This document shows, one piece after another, positions 1-15,000 of a stretch of DNA of 64,000 nucleotides (positions are counted from its first letter, which is position 1; each line of letters opens with the position of its first letter). Position numbers and translations under genes: made by a program. Under the pieces are notes generated by a model that was not told the origin of the DNA, did no database searches, and worked only from the letters and a program-made list of their open reading frames with translations. Source of the stretch: Pirellulaceae bacterium (GTDB taxonomy: Bacteria > Planctomycetota > Planctomycetia > Pirellulales > Pirellulaceae); assembly GCA_023382975.1 (NCBI GenBank), contig JAHDXO010000038.1, forward strand, positions 43,928-107,927, given 5' to 3'.

Positions 1-3000
1 GGCACGCCGTTGCCGCTGGGCAGTGACGGCGACGAGTTGTTCGGCGCGGCCGCATTCGACTCGCCGTCCAGACGGTTACCGGCCGGGTCGGTCAGTTGAT
101 CCGAGATGGTCAACGTGAACCGGTCGTCCGGCAATGGGGCGTAGAACTCGATGGTCAGATACCCCGTGGCCACCGCACCGTTGTTCACCGGATCCGAGGT
201 GAACGTGACCGACTGGATCGGAATAACGCCGTTGGCATCGCCGACCACCCGGAAATGGCCCGGATCGACGGCGTTGGGCGTCAGCAGGGCCTGGTACAGG
301 AATCCCGTGCTGCGGGCCGGGAGATCCTGGACGTCGATCACCAGCCGGTTGACCAGCGGCGTCGGCACCAGGGTGTCGTTTCCATTGCTGCCGGCTTTCT
401 TGCTCCAGATATTGTAGCCGTCGGTCCGCGAATTGATGTTCACGTCCGTGATCTGCGGACCGGCTGTGTCCACGAAGATCTGCAGCGGCTGGCTCGAGAT
501 CCGGTTGCCGGCCAAGTCCTCGTAGGTGAACACCACCGAGTGCGGACCGTCGGCCAGAACCACGCTCGTGTCGATTCGCCAGTTGCCCTGTACCAGTTGG
601 TACGGCGATTGAGGCGGTTGAAAGGCCCCGTTGCCATCCAGCGGAACCGCGACAGCCGTTCCGGCCGCCACGCCGTCGATCACCACGGTGACGACGTTGT
701 TGGCTTCCGCGGTGCCGTAGAAGCTGGGCGAGTAGACACTGGTGATCCGGTCGCTGAACGTCGCCACCACTCCGGGCACTCCCGTATCGCTGTCGGGATG
801 CAGGCTGCCGGTTCCCAGGTACGCCTGCGTGTCGATGGTGACGGTCAGCAGGTACGGCAGGCTGAGGTTGCCGGCCCGGTCCTCGATCTCCAGCTTCAAG
901 TTGTGGACGCCGTCCGGCAACTGGGCCAGGGTCTGCGTCAGCAACGTCTGCGAAGTCAAACCGGAATCGAAGATCTTGGTCTCCGCACCGCCCTCGGGAC
1001 GCAGGAAGAGACGGAACACGAGGTTGTTCGCTTGCAGCAACTGGGCCAGCGCCACATTCGGATCCTGGCTGGTCATCGAGAGACTCGGCGTGTTGTCCTG
1101 AGTCACGTTGTCGCTGCTGTGCCGTCCGGTATCGTCCAGCAGATCCAGGTACGGCTTGTTCGGCGGGACCGTGTCGATGACGACATCGATCGTGTTGCCT
1201 GGGTTGAGCACCGGGTTGACCGCGGTCACGTTGCCCGCCGCGTCTTCGATCTCCAACGTGATGTTGTAGCCGCCGTCGACCAACGATTGGGTCGTAACCT
1301 GCCAGCTTCCCAGCATGTTGGTTCCCGGCGGATTGATCGTCGTGGGCGGGTTGGACTGGTCGGAATGGACCGTTCCCTGACCCACGAGGACTCCGTTGGC
1401 GAACAGACGCACCGTGGCATTGGCCTCGGCCACCCCGTGGAAGATCAGTTGCGACTGCTTCGTGACGCGGTCGCTGTTGCTGAGTCCCGAATCGCTCTCG
1501 GCGGCGAGGCTGGCGGTCACCAGTCCGGCGTTCGGAGCCGTCATGTCGATCAGGACGAGCAATTCCTCGGACTGCATGCTCCGGTTCGCGGCGGTATCGA
1601 ACGCCTCGGCGCTCAACGGGTGCGGGTTCTGGCTCAGCGACAACGTGCGGAACACGAAGCCGATGCCGGCCGGCATGACGAAGGTGTCGATCACTTCTTC
1701 GCCGTCCTTGATCACCACGGTCGAACCCGGCTCGGCCGATACGCGAACCTGGACCAGCCGGTTACCGGTAACATTCGGATCCGCAGCGTAGCCCTGCGTG
1801 ATGTTGTCCGTCGTGGATCGGCCCGTGTCGGAGAAGATCGGCGCCACGCCCAGCACGTCGTTGCTCACCACGTCCGGCCCGACCAGATCGATCGTGGGCC
1901 GTTGCGGTAAGGTCGCGTCCACGGTGATCAACACGGGCGGCGCGGTCATCGTGCTGACGTTGCCCGCCACGTCTTCCAAGCGAGCCGTGATCGCATACAG
2001 GCCGTCGGCCAGCGGTTCGGAAGTGATTTCCCAATGGCCCAAACCGTCGCCCACCACATCGTCCGTCCGGTCGGAGCCCACGATCGTCTGACCGATCAAC
2101 TGCGCTCCGCCGACCGGGTTGCCGCTGGCATTCAGCCGCTGTGCGTACACCCAAATCTTGGCGTTGGCCTCGGCGTTGCCGACAAACGCCGGCTTGGTGA
2201 TGGACGTGATTCCGTCGCCCACGATCCCCGTGTCGCTGTACGAAGCCAGTTCGATCGTCACCAGATTGGCATCTGGCGCGTTCGGGTCGAAGTGGACATT
2301 CAATTCCGGCGACATCTGCGTTCGCGCTTGTACTTGGCCGTCGAAGATCCGCACGGCAGCGCGGACGATTTGCAGATACCCGGCATTGTCCACCGCCACG
2401 ACCCGCGGAGGCGCCGTGCGGCCTCCGGTGTTCAGCGGGATGGTCAACTGCCACTCGCCGACGTTCGGATCTACGCCGCCCTGAACATCCAGCCGCAACT
2501 CGAACAGATTGCTCAGCCCGAAGAACGGATCGGCAAAGCCGACCGAGACGCCGTTGACGAACACCTCGACCGCCGCACCTGGGACGTTGCCGGCCAGGGC
2601 TTGGGCTGCAGTTAGAATCGGCATACCCGCGTCGGCAAACAATTCCAAATCGGCCTTGACCAACAACCGCGAGTCGTCGACCAGGGTGACGAAGTCGTTG
2701 TTCGCCCGGCCGCTGTCGTCGTTCGGGTCGAGCGTCACGTCCGTGGGCACCGGCGCCGCGAAGTTCTCGATCTCCAGATCGTAGATCGCAACGTGCGTCA
2801 CCGGCTCCGTTGGTGTTCCGCCGTTGTAGGTGACTTCGATGAAGTATTCGCGCTGGGACACGACCGGGATGACGATGCGGTCTACGTCCAGACCGGCCGT
2901 CACCGTCGATTGAGTGCCCGTGGCGATCACGTTGCCGTTGACGTCCAGCACCCGCAGGGCGATCGCGTCCGCCGAGAAGGCGTTGACGATCAACATGCCG

Positions 3001-6000
3001 GTGGAATGCGCCGTGATCTTGAACATGTCCACGTCGGCGGCATTGTGCAACAACACGTCGTTCACCGTGACCTTGGGCAGCGAGCCCAGGATCGTGGCCG
3101 TGGCCCGCGTATCGTTCGGCTCGTACGGATCGATCACGATCGTCAGCGCCGCCGAACGCGGTCCGATGTTCCCGGCCAGGTCTTCCAGTTCGGCCGTGAT
3201 CAGGTGCTGGCCGGGCTTCAGCGGCTCGACCGTCACTTCCCACGCTCCGAACGAGGTCACCACGCCCTGCCCGACCAGTTCGCCGTTGGCGTACACGCGG
3301 ACCAGCGAATTCGCTTCGCCCGTGCCCTGGAAGGCCGGCTGATTGATGCTGGTGAAGTTGTCGCTGTTCGACGAGCCCGTGTCGCTGACCGCCAGCAGGT
3401 CCGGAACACTGGGCGCCAGCGGAGCCGTCCGGTCCACGGTCAGAATCAGTTCTTCCGACTGAGCACTGCGGTTGCCGGCCGCGTCGAACGCCTCGACGCT
3501 CAGCAGGTACGTCCCGTCGTTGGCGAACGAGAGCGTCCGTGTCGTGCTGTCGCCGACCATGATGAAGTCGTCGATCACCGTCTCGCCGCTCTTGATCATC
3601 ACTCGCGAACCGGCCTCGGCCGTCACGGTGAAGGACAGCGGATTGCCGGCAAACGTCACATTGTCCAGGCTCGACCTGCCGCTGTCGTCGGCCGCCCACA
3701 AATCCAGGGTCGGTCGTTGCGGAGCCAGACCGTCGACGGTGATCGTCAGCGGTTGCGATGTGGCGCTGACGTTGCCCGCCAGATCTTCGACCACTGCGGT
3801 CATCTGGTACACACCGTCGGCCAACGGTTCGACTGTCACTTCCCACGAGCCGTCCGTGTTCACCACGCCTTGGCCCACGACCACGCCGTTGGCCATCACG
3901 CGGATCACCGAACCCGCCTCGACGCCCGTTCCGCCAAACGCCGGCTGGCGAATGAAGGTAATGTTGTCCGTGTTGGTCCAATTCGGACCGTTCAGCCCGG
4001 CAACGTTGTCGTATGTATCACTGCTGGTCAGCAGATCCAGGACGCCCGGCGCACCCGGCGGCGTCCGGTCGACCGTCACCACCAGTTCCTCCGACTGCGC
4101 GCTGCGGTTGCCGGCAGCGTCGAACGCTTCAACACTCAACAGGTGGGTGCCTTCGGCCAGCGTCAAGCCGACCGTGGTCGAGAGTGCTGGCATCAGGAAG
4201 TCGGCGATCACCGTCTCGCCGTTCTTGATCAGCACTCGCGACCCCACTTCGGCCGTCACGGTGAACGGCACCGGGTTGGCCGAGTTGGTCACGTTGTCCA
4301 ATCCCGACAATCCGGTATCCGCCGTCAGATCTAGCGTCGGTCGCTGCGGAGCCAAACCGTCCACTGTGATCGTCAGCGCCGCAGAAGCCGCGCTGACGTT
4401 GCCCGCCAGATCTTCCTGGACCGTCGTGATGGTGTACACGCCGTCGGCCAGCGGTTCCACCGTCACTTCCCATGTGCCGTTGCTGTTCACGACACCCTGG
4501 CCCACGACCACGCCGTTGGCCAGCACGCGGACCCGTGCATTGGGTTCGCCCGTGCCGTCGAAGGCCGGCTGACGGATAAAGGTGACGTTGTCCGTGCTGG
4601 TCCACTGAGGACCGATCAAACCGGCGACGTTGTCGAACGTGTCACTGGACGTCAGCAGATTCAGCGCGGCCGGTGCGGCGGGAAGCGCCCGGTCAACGGT
4701 CAACACCAATTCCTGCGACTGGGCGCTACGGTTGCCCGCCGCGTCGAACGCCTCGGCGCTCAACAGGTAGGTGCCGTTGCTGGCGAAGGCCAGCGGCCGA
4801 GACATGCTGCTGCCGACCATGATAAAGTCGTCGATCACCGTCTCGCCGTTCTTGATCAGCACGCGCGAGCCGGGCTGAGCGGTCACCGTGAACGAAATCG
4901 GACTGCCCGCATTGGTCACGTTGTCCAAGCTCGACCAGCCGCTGTCGCTGGCGGTCGGCAGATCCAGGGTCGGCCGCTGCGGCGACATCGTGTCGACCGT
5001 AATGCTCAGGGCCTGAGATGGGGCGCTGACGTTTCCGGCCTGGTCTTCCAGCACGGCCGTAATCGAGTACGTGCCGTCGGCCAGCGGCTCGACGGTTACT
5101 TCCCAGTTGCCGTCCGGATCGACGACGCCCTGACCCACCACGACGCCACCAGCCAGCACACGGACCCGGGCGTTGGGTTCGCCCGTGCCGTTGAACGCCG
5201 GCTGCTGGATGTTCGTGATGTTGTCCGTGCTGCTGCCAATCGACGTGCCGAAACCCAGGTTGTCGAAGGTGTCGCTGCTGGTCAGCAGATTCAGCGCCAG
5301 CGGAGCCGCCGGGGCCGTGAAGTCGATCGTGATCAGCAGTTCTTCGCTCTGATGGCTCACATTGCCCGCCGCGTCGATCAATTCGACGCTCAGCGGATGC
5401 GGACCCTGGGCCGGGAAGCCCGTCACTCCTGCCAACGTGTTGAAGTTCAATGTCAGCACGATCTGGCCACTGGCCGGGATCGTCCCGCTGGCGATCACCG
5501 TGTTGCCGTCCTTGACCACGTAGTCTTCGCCCGGATCGCCTGTGACCCGCACGTCGACGATCCCCGCTCCCTGCACCGGACTGCCGATGGTCACGTTGTC
5601 GAACTGCGACCAGCCGGTATCATCCGCGTTCACCAGATCGATGGTCGGCCGCTGAGGCCCCAGACCGTCAATCGTGATTACCAGCGAGTCTTCCGGATCG
5701 CTGGCCGTGATGTTGCCCGCCAGATCCTCGACCTCGGTGGTGATTGCGTACTGGCCATCGACCAGCGGTTCGACCGTGATCTCCCAATCGCCCTGCGAGG
5801 TAGCCACGCCTTGTCCGACCAGCACGCCGTTCGCGTAGACGCGGACCAGCGCATTCGGCTCGGCCGTGCCCACGAACGCCGGCTGGCGAATCGCCGTCAG
5901 CCCGTCGCCCACCGTGCCCGAATCGCTGTACGGCGCGAGAGCCGTATCGATGATCGCGGCCGGAGCCGTCGTATCCACGGTCACGACCAATTCCTGCGAC

Positions 6001-9000
6001 TGATGGCTGCGGTTGCCCGCCGCGTCGGTCGCCTCGGTGCTCAGCAGATGCGTGCCCTCGGGCAGCGTCAGCGTGATCGTCTGCGTGCCGCCCGGGAACG
6101 GATCGAACGTGTGGATCACCGTGTTGCCGTTCTTGACGACGACCGTCGCACCCGCTTCGCCCGTGACGGTGAAGTCCACCGTCGCGTCCTGGCCAGGCAC
6201 CGTCGGAATAACCTGGCCGTAGGTCACGTTGTCCAGATCGGACCGTCCCGAGTCGTCGTCGTTCACCAGATTGATCGTCGGCCGCTGCGGTGCGGTCGCG
6301 TCGATGTGCAGGTTGTAAATGCCGGTGTAGATCTCCAGCATCCAGTCCTCCAACTCGCCCACATTGCCCGGTACGTTGTCGGTGATCGTCAACGTCCAGT
6401 CGCCCAGCGCATTCTCGCCGAAATGATCGGTGAACAATTGAGCCAGACTATTCAGGTCGACGTCCACCACCGTGCCCTCGGGGCTGGTCAGCGTAACGAC
6501 CAACTCGCTGAGGTCCGGATGGCTGATCGTCGCGTCCACGACGATCCAGTTGATGATCGCCGACACCGGGACGTTGATGATGAAACTGGCAGTGCCCGGA
6601 GTGACGTCGGGAATCGCTGCGCCAACGTTGGTCGTCGGCGTCACGGTGATGGAACTGGTTTGCACCGTTACGTCCCAGGAATTGAGCGTCAGCGGAGCCA
6701 CGCCCAACAACGAGTCGGTGATTTCGAACGTCCAGAATCCAAAAGCCGGCTCGCCGTCGAAGTCGTTCGCGAACGGCACCGTGAAGACGCCACCGCCCGC
6801 CGGCAGTGGCACATTCATGACGGTGCCGCTGGGGCTGGTCAGAGTCGCTGTCAGGCCGGTTGTGTCCCCGACGCTCAAATCGACGAGCAAGGAAACGCCC
6901 AGGACGGGATTCGGCACGGTTGTCGATGACAATTCGACCGAGCTGGAAATCTGTCCCACCACCGCGTCCGGGATCGGTCCGCCCTGGCCGGTGTAGACCA
7001 GCGTCAGCGGGCTGATGTTGCCCGCCAGATCTTCCTGCCGGGCGTAAAGGTTGTAGTGCCCGTCGGCCAGCGGCTCGATCGTGATCTCCCACTCGCCCGT
7101 CGTCGTCACCAAGCCTTGACCGATCAACTCCAGCGGCGCGCCCGGGATCTCCAGATGCGTCACCGGATCCTTGCGGATGGCGTACAGCCGGACCAGCGCA
7201 TTCGGCTCGCCCGTGCCGGCAATCGCCGGATTCTGGATGCTGGTGATGTTGTCGGTCAACAGACCGGTGTTGCTGGCGTCCAGCAGGTGCGTGCCCTGCG
7301 GGATCAGCGGGGCGACCCGGTCCAGGGTCAACGCCAGCGGGACCGACAAGGTCGAGCGGTCGCTGCCCAGACCGTCGAAGATTCGCACGGCGCCCTTGAC
7401 CAGTCTCAGGCCATCGGCCAGCAGCGGGTCGTTCGCGTCCAGAGTGAAGCTCCACAGGTCGTAGTTGCTGCCCGGCACCGGATCGGCAAAGCCGACCGAT
7501 ACGCCGTCCACAAACACCTCGACCGCCGCGCCGGCCAATCCGTTGGCGGCGTCCGCCGCGCTGAGCATCGGAATGCCCGCCTGCCAGAAGCCGGTCAAAT
7601 CCGCCTCGATGGTGATCCGCACCTGGTTCAGGGTGGGAACCAGCACGGGCGAGGTCACGTTGTCCAGATTGCTGCTTCCCGTGTCGTCCGCCGGTTCCAG
7701 CACCACGAAGTTCGGCACCGGCGACGCGAAGTTCTCGATCTCTAGATCGTAGGAGACGGGCGAAGCGAGCGTCGAACCGCCATACAGCACGCGGATGAAG
7801 TATTGCTGCTGCCCGACCACCGGCATCGCCAAGCTGTCGACGTACTTGCCGGAGAGCAACTGGCTGCCCGTGGCGACCAACACCAGCGTTTGCGCCCCAC
7901 CGATTGTCCAGACCTCGACTTGAACATCCGGATCCGCCGAGAAGGCGTTCAGGATCAACATGCCCGTGTGCGCCGCCGTGTACTGGAAGAAGTCCACGTC
8001 GGTATCGCTGTGCAGCAGGATGTCGTTCAACGTGATCTTGGGCAGCGAGCCCAGGACCGTCGCCGTGGCCGGTTCGTCGTTCGGTTCGATGGGATCGACT
8101 AGCAGGGCGAAGGGATCGCTCAGCACGCTGACGTTGCCCGCCAGATCCTCGACCACCGCGGTGATCGCGTAAGCGTTGGACGCCAGCGGTTCAATCGTGA
8201 TCTCCCAAACGCCGCCCGCGGTCGCCACGCCTTGGCCGACCAGTTCCCCGTTGGCGTACAGCCGCACGAAGGCATTCGGTTCGGCCGTACCGACAAACGC
8301 CGGCGGATTCACGATGGTGACACCGTCGCCGACGACGCCCGAGTCGGCGAAGATCGCCAAGGTGGGCACCGTCCCAACTGGAGCCACGGAATCCACGGTC
8401 ACCAGCAATTCCATCGACTGGGCGCTGCGGTTGCCCGCGTCGTCGAACGAATGGACGCTCAGCGGGTGCGCTCCGTCGGCCAGCGTCAAGACAACCTCGA
8501 TCCGCCCGTCGCTATCCACATCCAACGCATCGAAGCTGGCAGGGCCGTTGACCGCGTAGTCCACCGGGTAGATGACCGTATTGCCGTCCTTGATCACAAA
8601 GTACGATCCGACGTCGGAGGTGACCGTGAACCGCAACTCGTTCAGATTGGTGACGTTGTCCAGGTGGGACACGCCCGTGTCGTCGGCATCCAGCAGATCG
8701 ATCGTCGGCCGCTGCGGCTGGGTGCTGTCGATCGTCAGCGTCAGCGGTTCGCCGTCATCATCCGTCCAGACGCTGGTATTGCCGGCTAGGTCGGTGAAGT
8801 CGGCCGTGATGACGTAATCGCCGTCCACGAGCGGCTCGAGCGTGATCTCCCACAGGCCGTCCGCACCGGCTTGAGCTTCACCGGCCAGGACGCCGTTGGC
8901 GTAGATCCGCACGAATGCGTTCGGCTCGGTCGTGCCGTAGAAGGCCGGTTGCTTCTCGCCCGTGATGCCGTCGCCCAGGGCTCCCGTGTCGCTGTAGGGC

Positions 9001-12000
9001 GCCAGGATCGGCGCAACGGCGGGCGGAGCCGTCCGATCGACGGTGACCACCAGTTCTTCGGACTGATGGCTGATGTTGCCCGACGGATCGGTCGATTCGA
9101 CACTCAGCAGATGCGTGCCTTCGTCCAGATCCAGCATCCGCACCAAGCCACCGGCCGGAGCGCCCAGCGGAGCGATCAACTGGCTGACCTGTCCGCGGAT
9201 CTCGCCCGCGGGCCAAGCCGCCGTGTGGATGTTGACGTACCACGATCCAGCCAGCAGTGCGTCCGCCTGAGCCTGGGTCAAGGTGGTCGAACCGATGTAG
9301 GCATTGCCGGTAGGCGCGCCCAGATTGACCACAACGGGCCCGTTCTGATTGAACGCGCCGGCATGGAAGTGAGCCGCCGTCGGGGCGCCCGTCAAATCGG
9401 AGAACGTGATCTCCCACGACAGCAGGTTCGTTTGCAGATCCAGCACGACCACGGCGCTGCCCGTCGCAGGCGAGCCGAGGATGGGCGTCACTTCCTGCTC
9501 GCCGCTCAACGCGAACGACCACATTGTGAACGCATCGATGACCGTATTGCCGTCCTTGATCACCACCGTGGCGCCGGGATCCGTTGTCGCGGTGAACGGC
9601 ACCGGGTTGTCGGCGTTGGTCACGTTGTCCAGATCGGACGCACCGCTGTCGGCAACTGTCTGCAGATCCAGCGTCGGCCGCTGAGGAGCGGTCCCGTCGA
9701 TCTGGATATTCAGCGCGCCGACCGTGTAGCGGATGTCCAGCCACCAGTGGTCCAGCGCCCCGGCGTTGTACGCCTGGAGGTCGGTGACGATCAGCGTCCA
9801 GTAACCGTAGGCATTTTCGCCGTTGTAATTGGAGAACGAGCCGCCGGACGTGCCGACATTGACTTGCGTCGTCGCCGGACTTTGCAATTCCACCAGCAAT
9901 TCGCCGAGCGCCGGATGGTTGAACGTCGGCCATACGCCCACGCCCGTGATCGTCACCGGCGCGGGCACGCCGATCACAAAGTAGGCCGGACCGGTCTGGA
10001 TCGCGTCCGGAATCGGCTGGTCCGTGGTGTCGCCAGGCGTCCAGTTCAGGGTTCCACCAACATCCAACGCGATGCCGACGCTCAACGACCACGAGTCCAA
10101 CGTCAATTGCGGCAGGCCGCCGGGGACAATGTCTTCGATCGTAAAGGTCCACGTTCCCTCGGCTCGTTCGCCGATCAAGATGTTCAACGGAACCGAGAAC
10201 GCACCGCCGTTCGCCGGGAGTGTGATCGGGATGATTGTTCCCGCGCCGCTGGTCAGCGATGCAATCAGATTGGACGTATCTCCGACAGTCAAGGTGGCGT
10301 TCAAGACGGCGGAGGTCACGACGCCAGCTCCGGTGCCGGCCGAGAGTGTCGGGGTGACGCTCAATACACCCGGAATCGGATCCGGGATCGGGCCGCCGGG
10401 GCCTAGATACGACAGGGTCCGGGTCTGGAACGCCCACGGGCTGATGTTGCCCGCCAAGTCTTCGACCTCGCCGTAGATGTTGTAATGTCCGTCGATTAGC
10501 GGCTCGACCGTGATCTCCCAGACACCGCTCGAATTCACCACGCCCTCGCCGATCAATTGCGGCACAGTGATGTCGTAGTGGTATACCGGATCCTTCAGCG
10601 CGGCGTACAGCCGGATCAGCGAGTTCGGCTCGCCAGTCCCGGTGATCGCCGGCTGGCGGATTGCCGTCGTGTCGTCCGAGTTGGAATCGCCGGAATCGCT
10701 CGAAGTCACCAGATCGAAGTTCGCCGGCGCCAGCGGAACCTGGCTGTCCACCGTCACCAACAACTCTTCGGACTGGGCGCTCAAGTTGCCCGCGTCGTCG
10801 AACGAATGGACGCTCAGCGGATGCGCGCCGTCGGCAAGCGTCAGCAGGATCTGAATTCGCCCGTCGCTGTCCGTATCCAAAGCATCGAAATCGGCCAAGC
10901 CCGATGCCGGGTAGATAACCGTGTTCCCGTCCTTGATCACGAAGTACGCCCCCGCATCCGAGGTGACTGTGAACAGCAGTTCGTTCAGCTTCGTGACGTT
11001 GTCCAAGCGGGACACGCCCGTGTCGTAGGTGTCCACCAGGTCGATCGTCGGCCGCTGCGGCTGAGTGTTGTCGATCTGGATGTTCAACACACCGACCTCG
11101 TAGTCGATCTCCAGCAGCCAGTCGGTCAACGAGCCCGCATTGCCCGGCACATTGTCCACGATGGTCAACGTCCACAGCCCCGCCGAGTCTTGGCCGTCGA
11201 AGTCGATCGTGTACACGCCACCACCCACCGGCACCCCGACGATCGTTCCGCTGGGACTTTCCAGCGTGACGATCAATTCGGTCGGATCCGGATGGTTGTA
11301 GTTGGGAGTCGCCCGAACTTCGATGATCGACACCGAATCCGGCACGTTGATGACGGAGACCGCGGGAATGCCCGCAACGGCGTCCGGAATGGCGGCTGGT
11401 GGCTGAGCGGAAGTGGTCAGACTTCCGCCCCCGGTGAAGGTCATACTCAGCGACCAGCTATTCAACATCCCGGCGAGTCCCACGACGGAATCCGTGACCG
11501 TCAACTCCCAGGCCGCCGCGACAGGGTCGCCGATAAAGGCGGGCAGCGCAACGCTTCCCACGACGGGCAGAGTGATCGGTATCGTCTGGATGCCGTTGGA
11601 CAACGTGGCACTCAACTGCGAAATATCGGGATGGGTGATATTCAGCGACAGCGACAGCGACTCGATCGTTTGTGTCGGATACGTCTGGTTCGACAGCACG
11701 ACCTGCTGCTGCACCTGTCCAACGTCGGCATCGTCGATCAAGGTGCCGGGACCGGTGTACTGCAGCGTCCGGACGTCGAGCGCCAATTCGCTGACGTTAC
11801 CCGCCAGATCTTCCTGCTCGCCGTAGATGTTGTAGTGGCCGTCGCGCAACGGCTCGACGGTGATCTCCCAATGGCCGCTGGTGTTCACAACACCCTGGCC
11901 GATCAATTCGCGCGGGCCGATGTCGTTGTGCAGCACCGGGTCTTTCAGCGCCGCGTAGATCCGGATGCGGGCGTTGGGCTCGCCCCAGCCCTCGATCGCC

Positions 12001-15000
12001 GGCTGGCGGATCGACGTGATATCGTCGCCGATGACGCCCGTGTCGCTGGCATCCAGCATGTTGAAGGCGTACGGCACAAGCGGCGCCGTGGCGTCGATGG
12101 TGACGACCAGTTCTTCCGACTGATGGCTGACATTGCCGGCGGAATCCCAGGCTTCGACGCTCAACAAGTGCGTGCCCTCGGCCGGAATGCCCAGATTGGT
12201 CTCGACCAGATTGAAATCGTAGGTCACTGTGTACGTTCCGTCCGTTCCGTCCAGCGCGTCCAGCACGTCGAAGGATACCGGGCCGAATACCACGGTGTTC
12301 CCGTCCTTGATCACGACGGTTGTTCCCGCGTCGGCCGTGATCACGAATCGCGGAGTCGTCAACCGCGTGACATTGTCCAAGCTGGACCAGCCGGTGTCGT
12401 CGGCGTCCAGCAGATCGATCGTCGGCCGCTGCGGAGCGCCGCTGTCGATCGTGATCCGCAGCGCGTCGGCGGGATCGCTCGCCGTGATGTTGCCTGCCAA
12501 GTCTTCGACTTCCGTGGTAATCAAATGCACACCGTCGACCAGCGGTTCGACCGTAATCTCCCAGTCGCCTTGCGACGTTGCCACTCCCTGGCCCACCAGC
12601 ACGCCGTTGGCGTACACGCGAACCAGCGCATTGGGTTCCGCGGTCCCCACAAACGCCGGTTGGTGGATGCTGGTCAGCAGATCGCCCACGACGCCCGAAT
12701 CGCTGTACGGCGCCAAGCTCGGCGCACTGGCCGCCGGGGCCGTGCGGTCGATCACCACGACCAACTCTTCCGACTGATGACTGACATTGCCGGCGTCGTC
12801 CGTCGATTCGACGCTCAGCAGATACGTGCCCTCGGCCAAGGTCAAGGTGCGAACAATTGAAGTGCCCACCATGGTGAACGAATCGATGACATCGTTGCCA
12901 TTCTTGATCACCACGGCCGTGCCGGCATCCGCGGTCACCGTAAACGGAACCTGCTGATTGCCCGGCGCATTTTCCCAGTTGGTCACATTGTCCAGGTTGG
13001 AACTGCCGCTGTCGTTCACCGCCAGCAAGTCCATCGTCGGCCGCTGTGGAGCCAACGCGTCGATGGTAATCGTCAACGCGGCGCTCGCCGCGCTGACATT
13101 GCCCGCCAGATCTTCGACGATCGTCGTGATGTCGTACTCGCCATCGGCCAGCGGTTCGACCGTGATCTCCCACGCACCCTGTGAGGTCGCGACGCCCTGA
13201 CCGACCAACACGCCGTCGGCGTACACCCGGACCAAGGCGTTCGGTTCGGCCGTGCCCGTGAACGCCGGTTGTCGGATGCTGGTCCTAAAGTCGCCCGCGA
13301 TGCCTGTGTCGCTGTACGGCGCCAGGCTCGGCGCGCTCGCAGCCGGGTCGGTGCGGTCGATCACCACGATCAACTCGGCCGATTGATGGCTGATATTTCC
13401 CGCGTCGTCGGTCGATTCGACGCTCAGCAGGTGCGTCCCTTCGGCAAGCGTCAGCGTGCGGACCGTTGAGGTGCCGACCATCGTGAACGAATCAATGATG
13501 TCGTTGCCGTTCTTGATCACCACGCTGGTGCCCGCGTCGGCCGTCACCGTGAACGGCACATCGTTCAATGCCGCGGTCACATTGTCCAAATTGGAACGAC
13601 CGCTGTCCGAGGCCGCCGGCAGATCGATAGTCGGGCGCTGCGGAGCCACCGTGTCGATGGTGATCGTTAGGGGGCCGCCGCCCGCGCTGACGTTGCCCGC
13701 CAGATCTTCGACGGTCGTCGTGATGTTGTGCGCGCCGTCGGCCAGCGGTTCGATGGTGATTTCCCATTCGCCCTGCGACGTCGCGACGCCTTGGCCGGCC
13801 AGCACGCCGTCGGCGTACACCCGGACCAACGCGTTCGGCTCGGCGGTGCCCGTGAACGCCGGTTGCTGGATGCTGGTCCTCAAGTCCCCTGTCACGCCCG
13901 TGTCGCTGTACGGCGCCAGGCTCGGTGCGCTGGCCGCCGGCGCGCTGCGGTCGATCACCACCACCAACTCTTCCGATTGATGGCTAACATTGTCCGCGTC
14001 GTCCGTGGCCTCGGCGCTCAGCAGATACGTGCCTTCGGCCAGCGTCAGTGTGACCACGTCCGAGCCCGTCGAGACGAAGGAAGTCGTCCCCGCCGCTTGC
14101 ACAATGCCATTCACCGCGACCAATTCCAGGATCGTGTTGCCGGCCTTGACGACCACCGTCGTGCCGACGTCCGCGGTCACCGTGAACGGAACCAATTGAT
14201 TGCCGACGCCATCTTCCCAGTTGGTGACGTTGTCCAGGTTGGAACTGCCGCTGTCGTTGGCCGCCAGCAAGTCCATCGTCGGCCGCTGCGGACCTTCGCT
14301 GTCGATGGTGATCGTCAGAGGCTCGACCTGGCTTGGCGGCCAAATCGCGATGTTTCCGGCCAGATCCTCGACTTCGGTGGTGATCGCGTACTCGCCGTCC
14401 GCCAGCGGTTCAACCGTGATCTCCCACTCGCCTTGCGACGTCGCCACCCCTTGCCCGACGAGCACGCCGTTGGCGTACACGCGAACCAGCGAGTTTGGTT
14501 CGGCGGTTCCAATGAAGGCAGGCTGCTGGATGCTGGTAAGGAAATCGCCCAACACCCCCGTGTCGCTGTACGGCGCCAGCGTCGGCGCGCTGGCCAGCGG
14601 CGCCACGCGGTCGATTTCCACCACCAGTTCTTCCGACTGATGGCTGATGTTGCCCGCCACGTCCATCGACTCGGCGCTCAGCAGATACGTCCCGTCCGAC
14701 AGGTTGACGGCCACCGTGTCCGAACCCGTCGACACGAACGAGGTCGTCCCCGGCGCCTGCGCCACGCCATTCACTTCGATCAATTCCAAGATCGTATTGC
14801 CGTTCTTCACGATCACCGTCGTGCCCGGATCGGCCGTGACGGTAAATGGCACCGGATCGGCTGTGTAGGTGATGTTGTCGAACGCCGAACTGCCGGTGTC
14901 GAACGCCGTCGGCAGATCCATCGTGGGACGCTGCGGCGCCGTATTGTCGATCTCGATGTTCAACGCGCCGACCACGTACTCGATGTCCAGCAACCACTGG

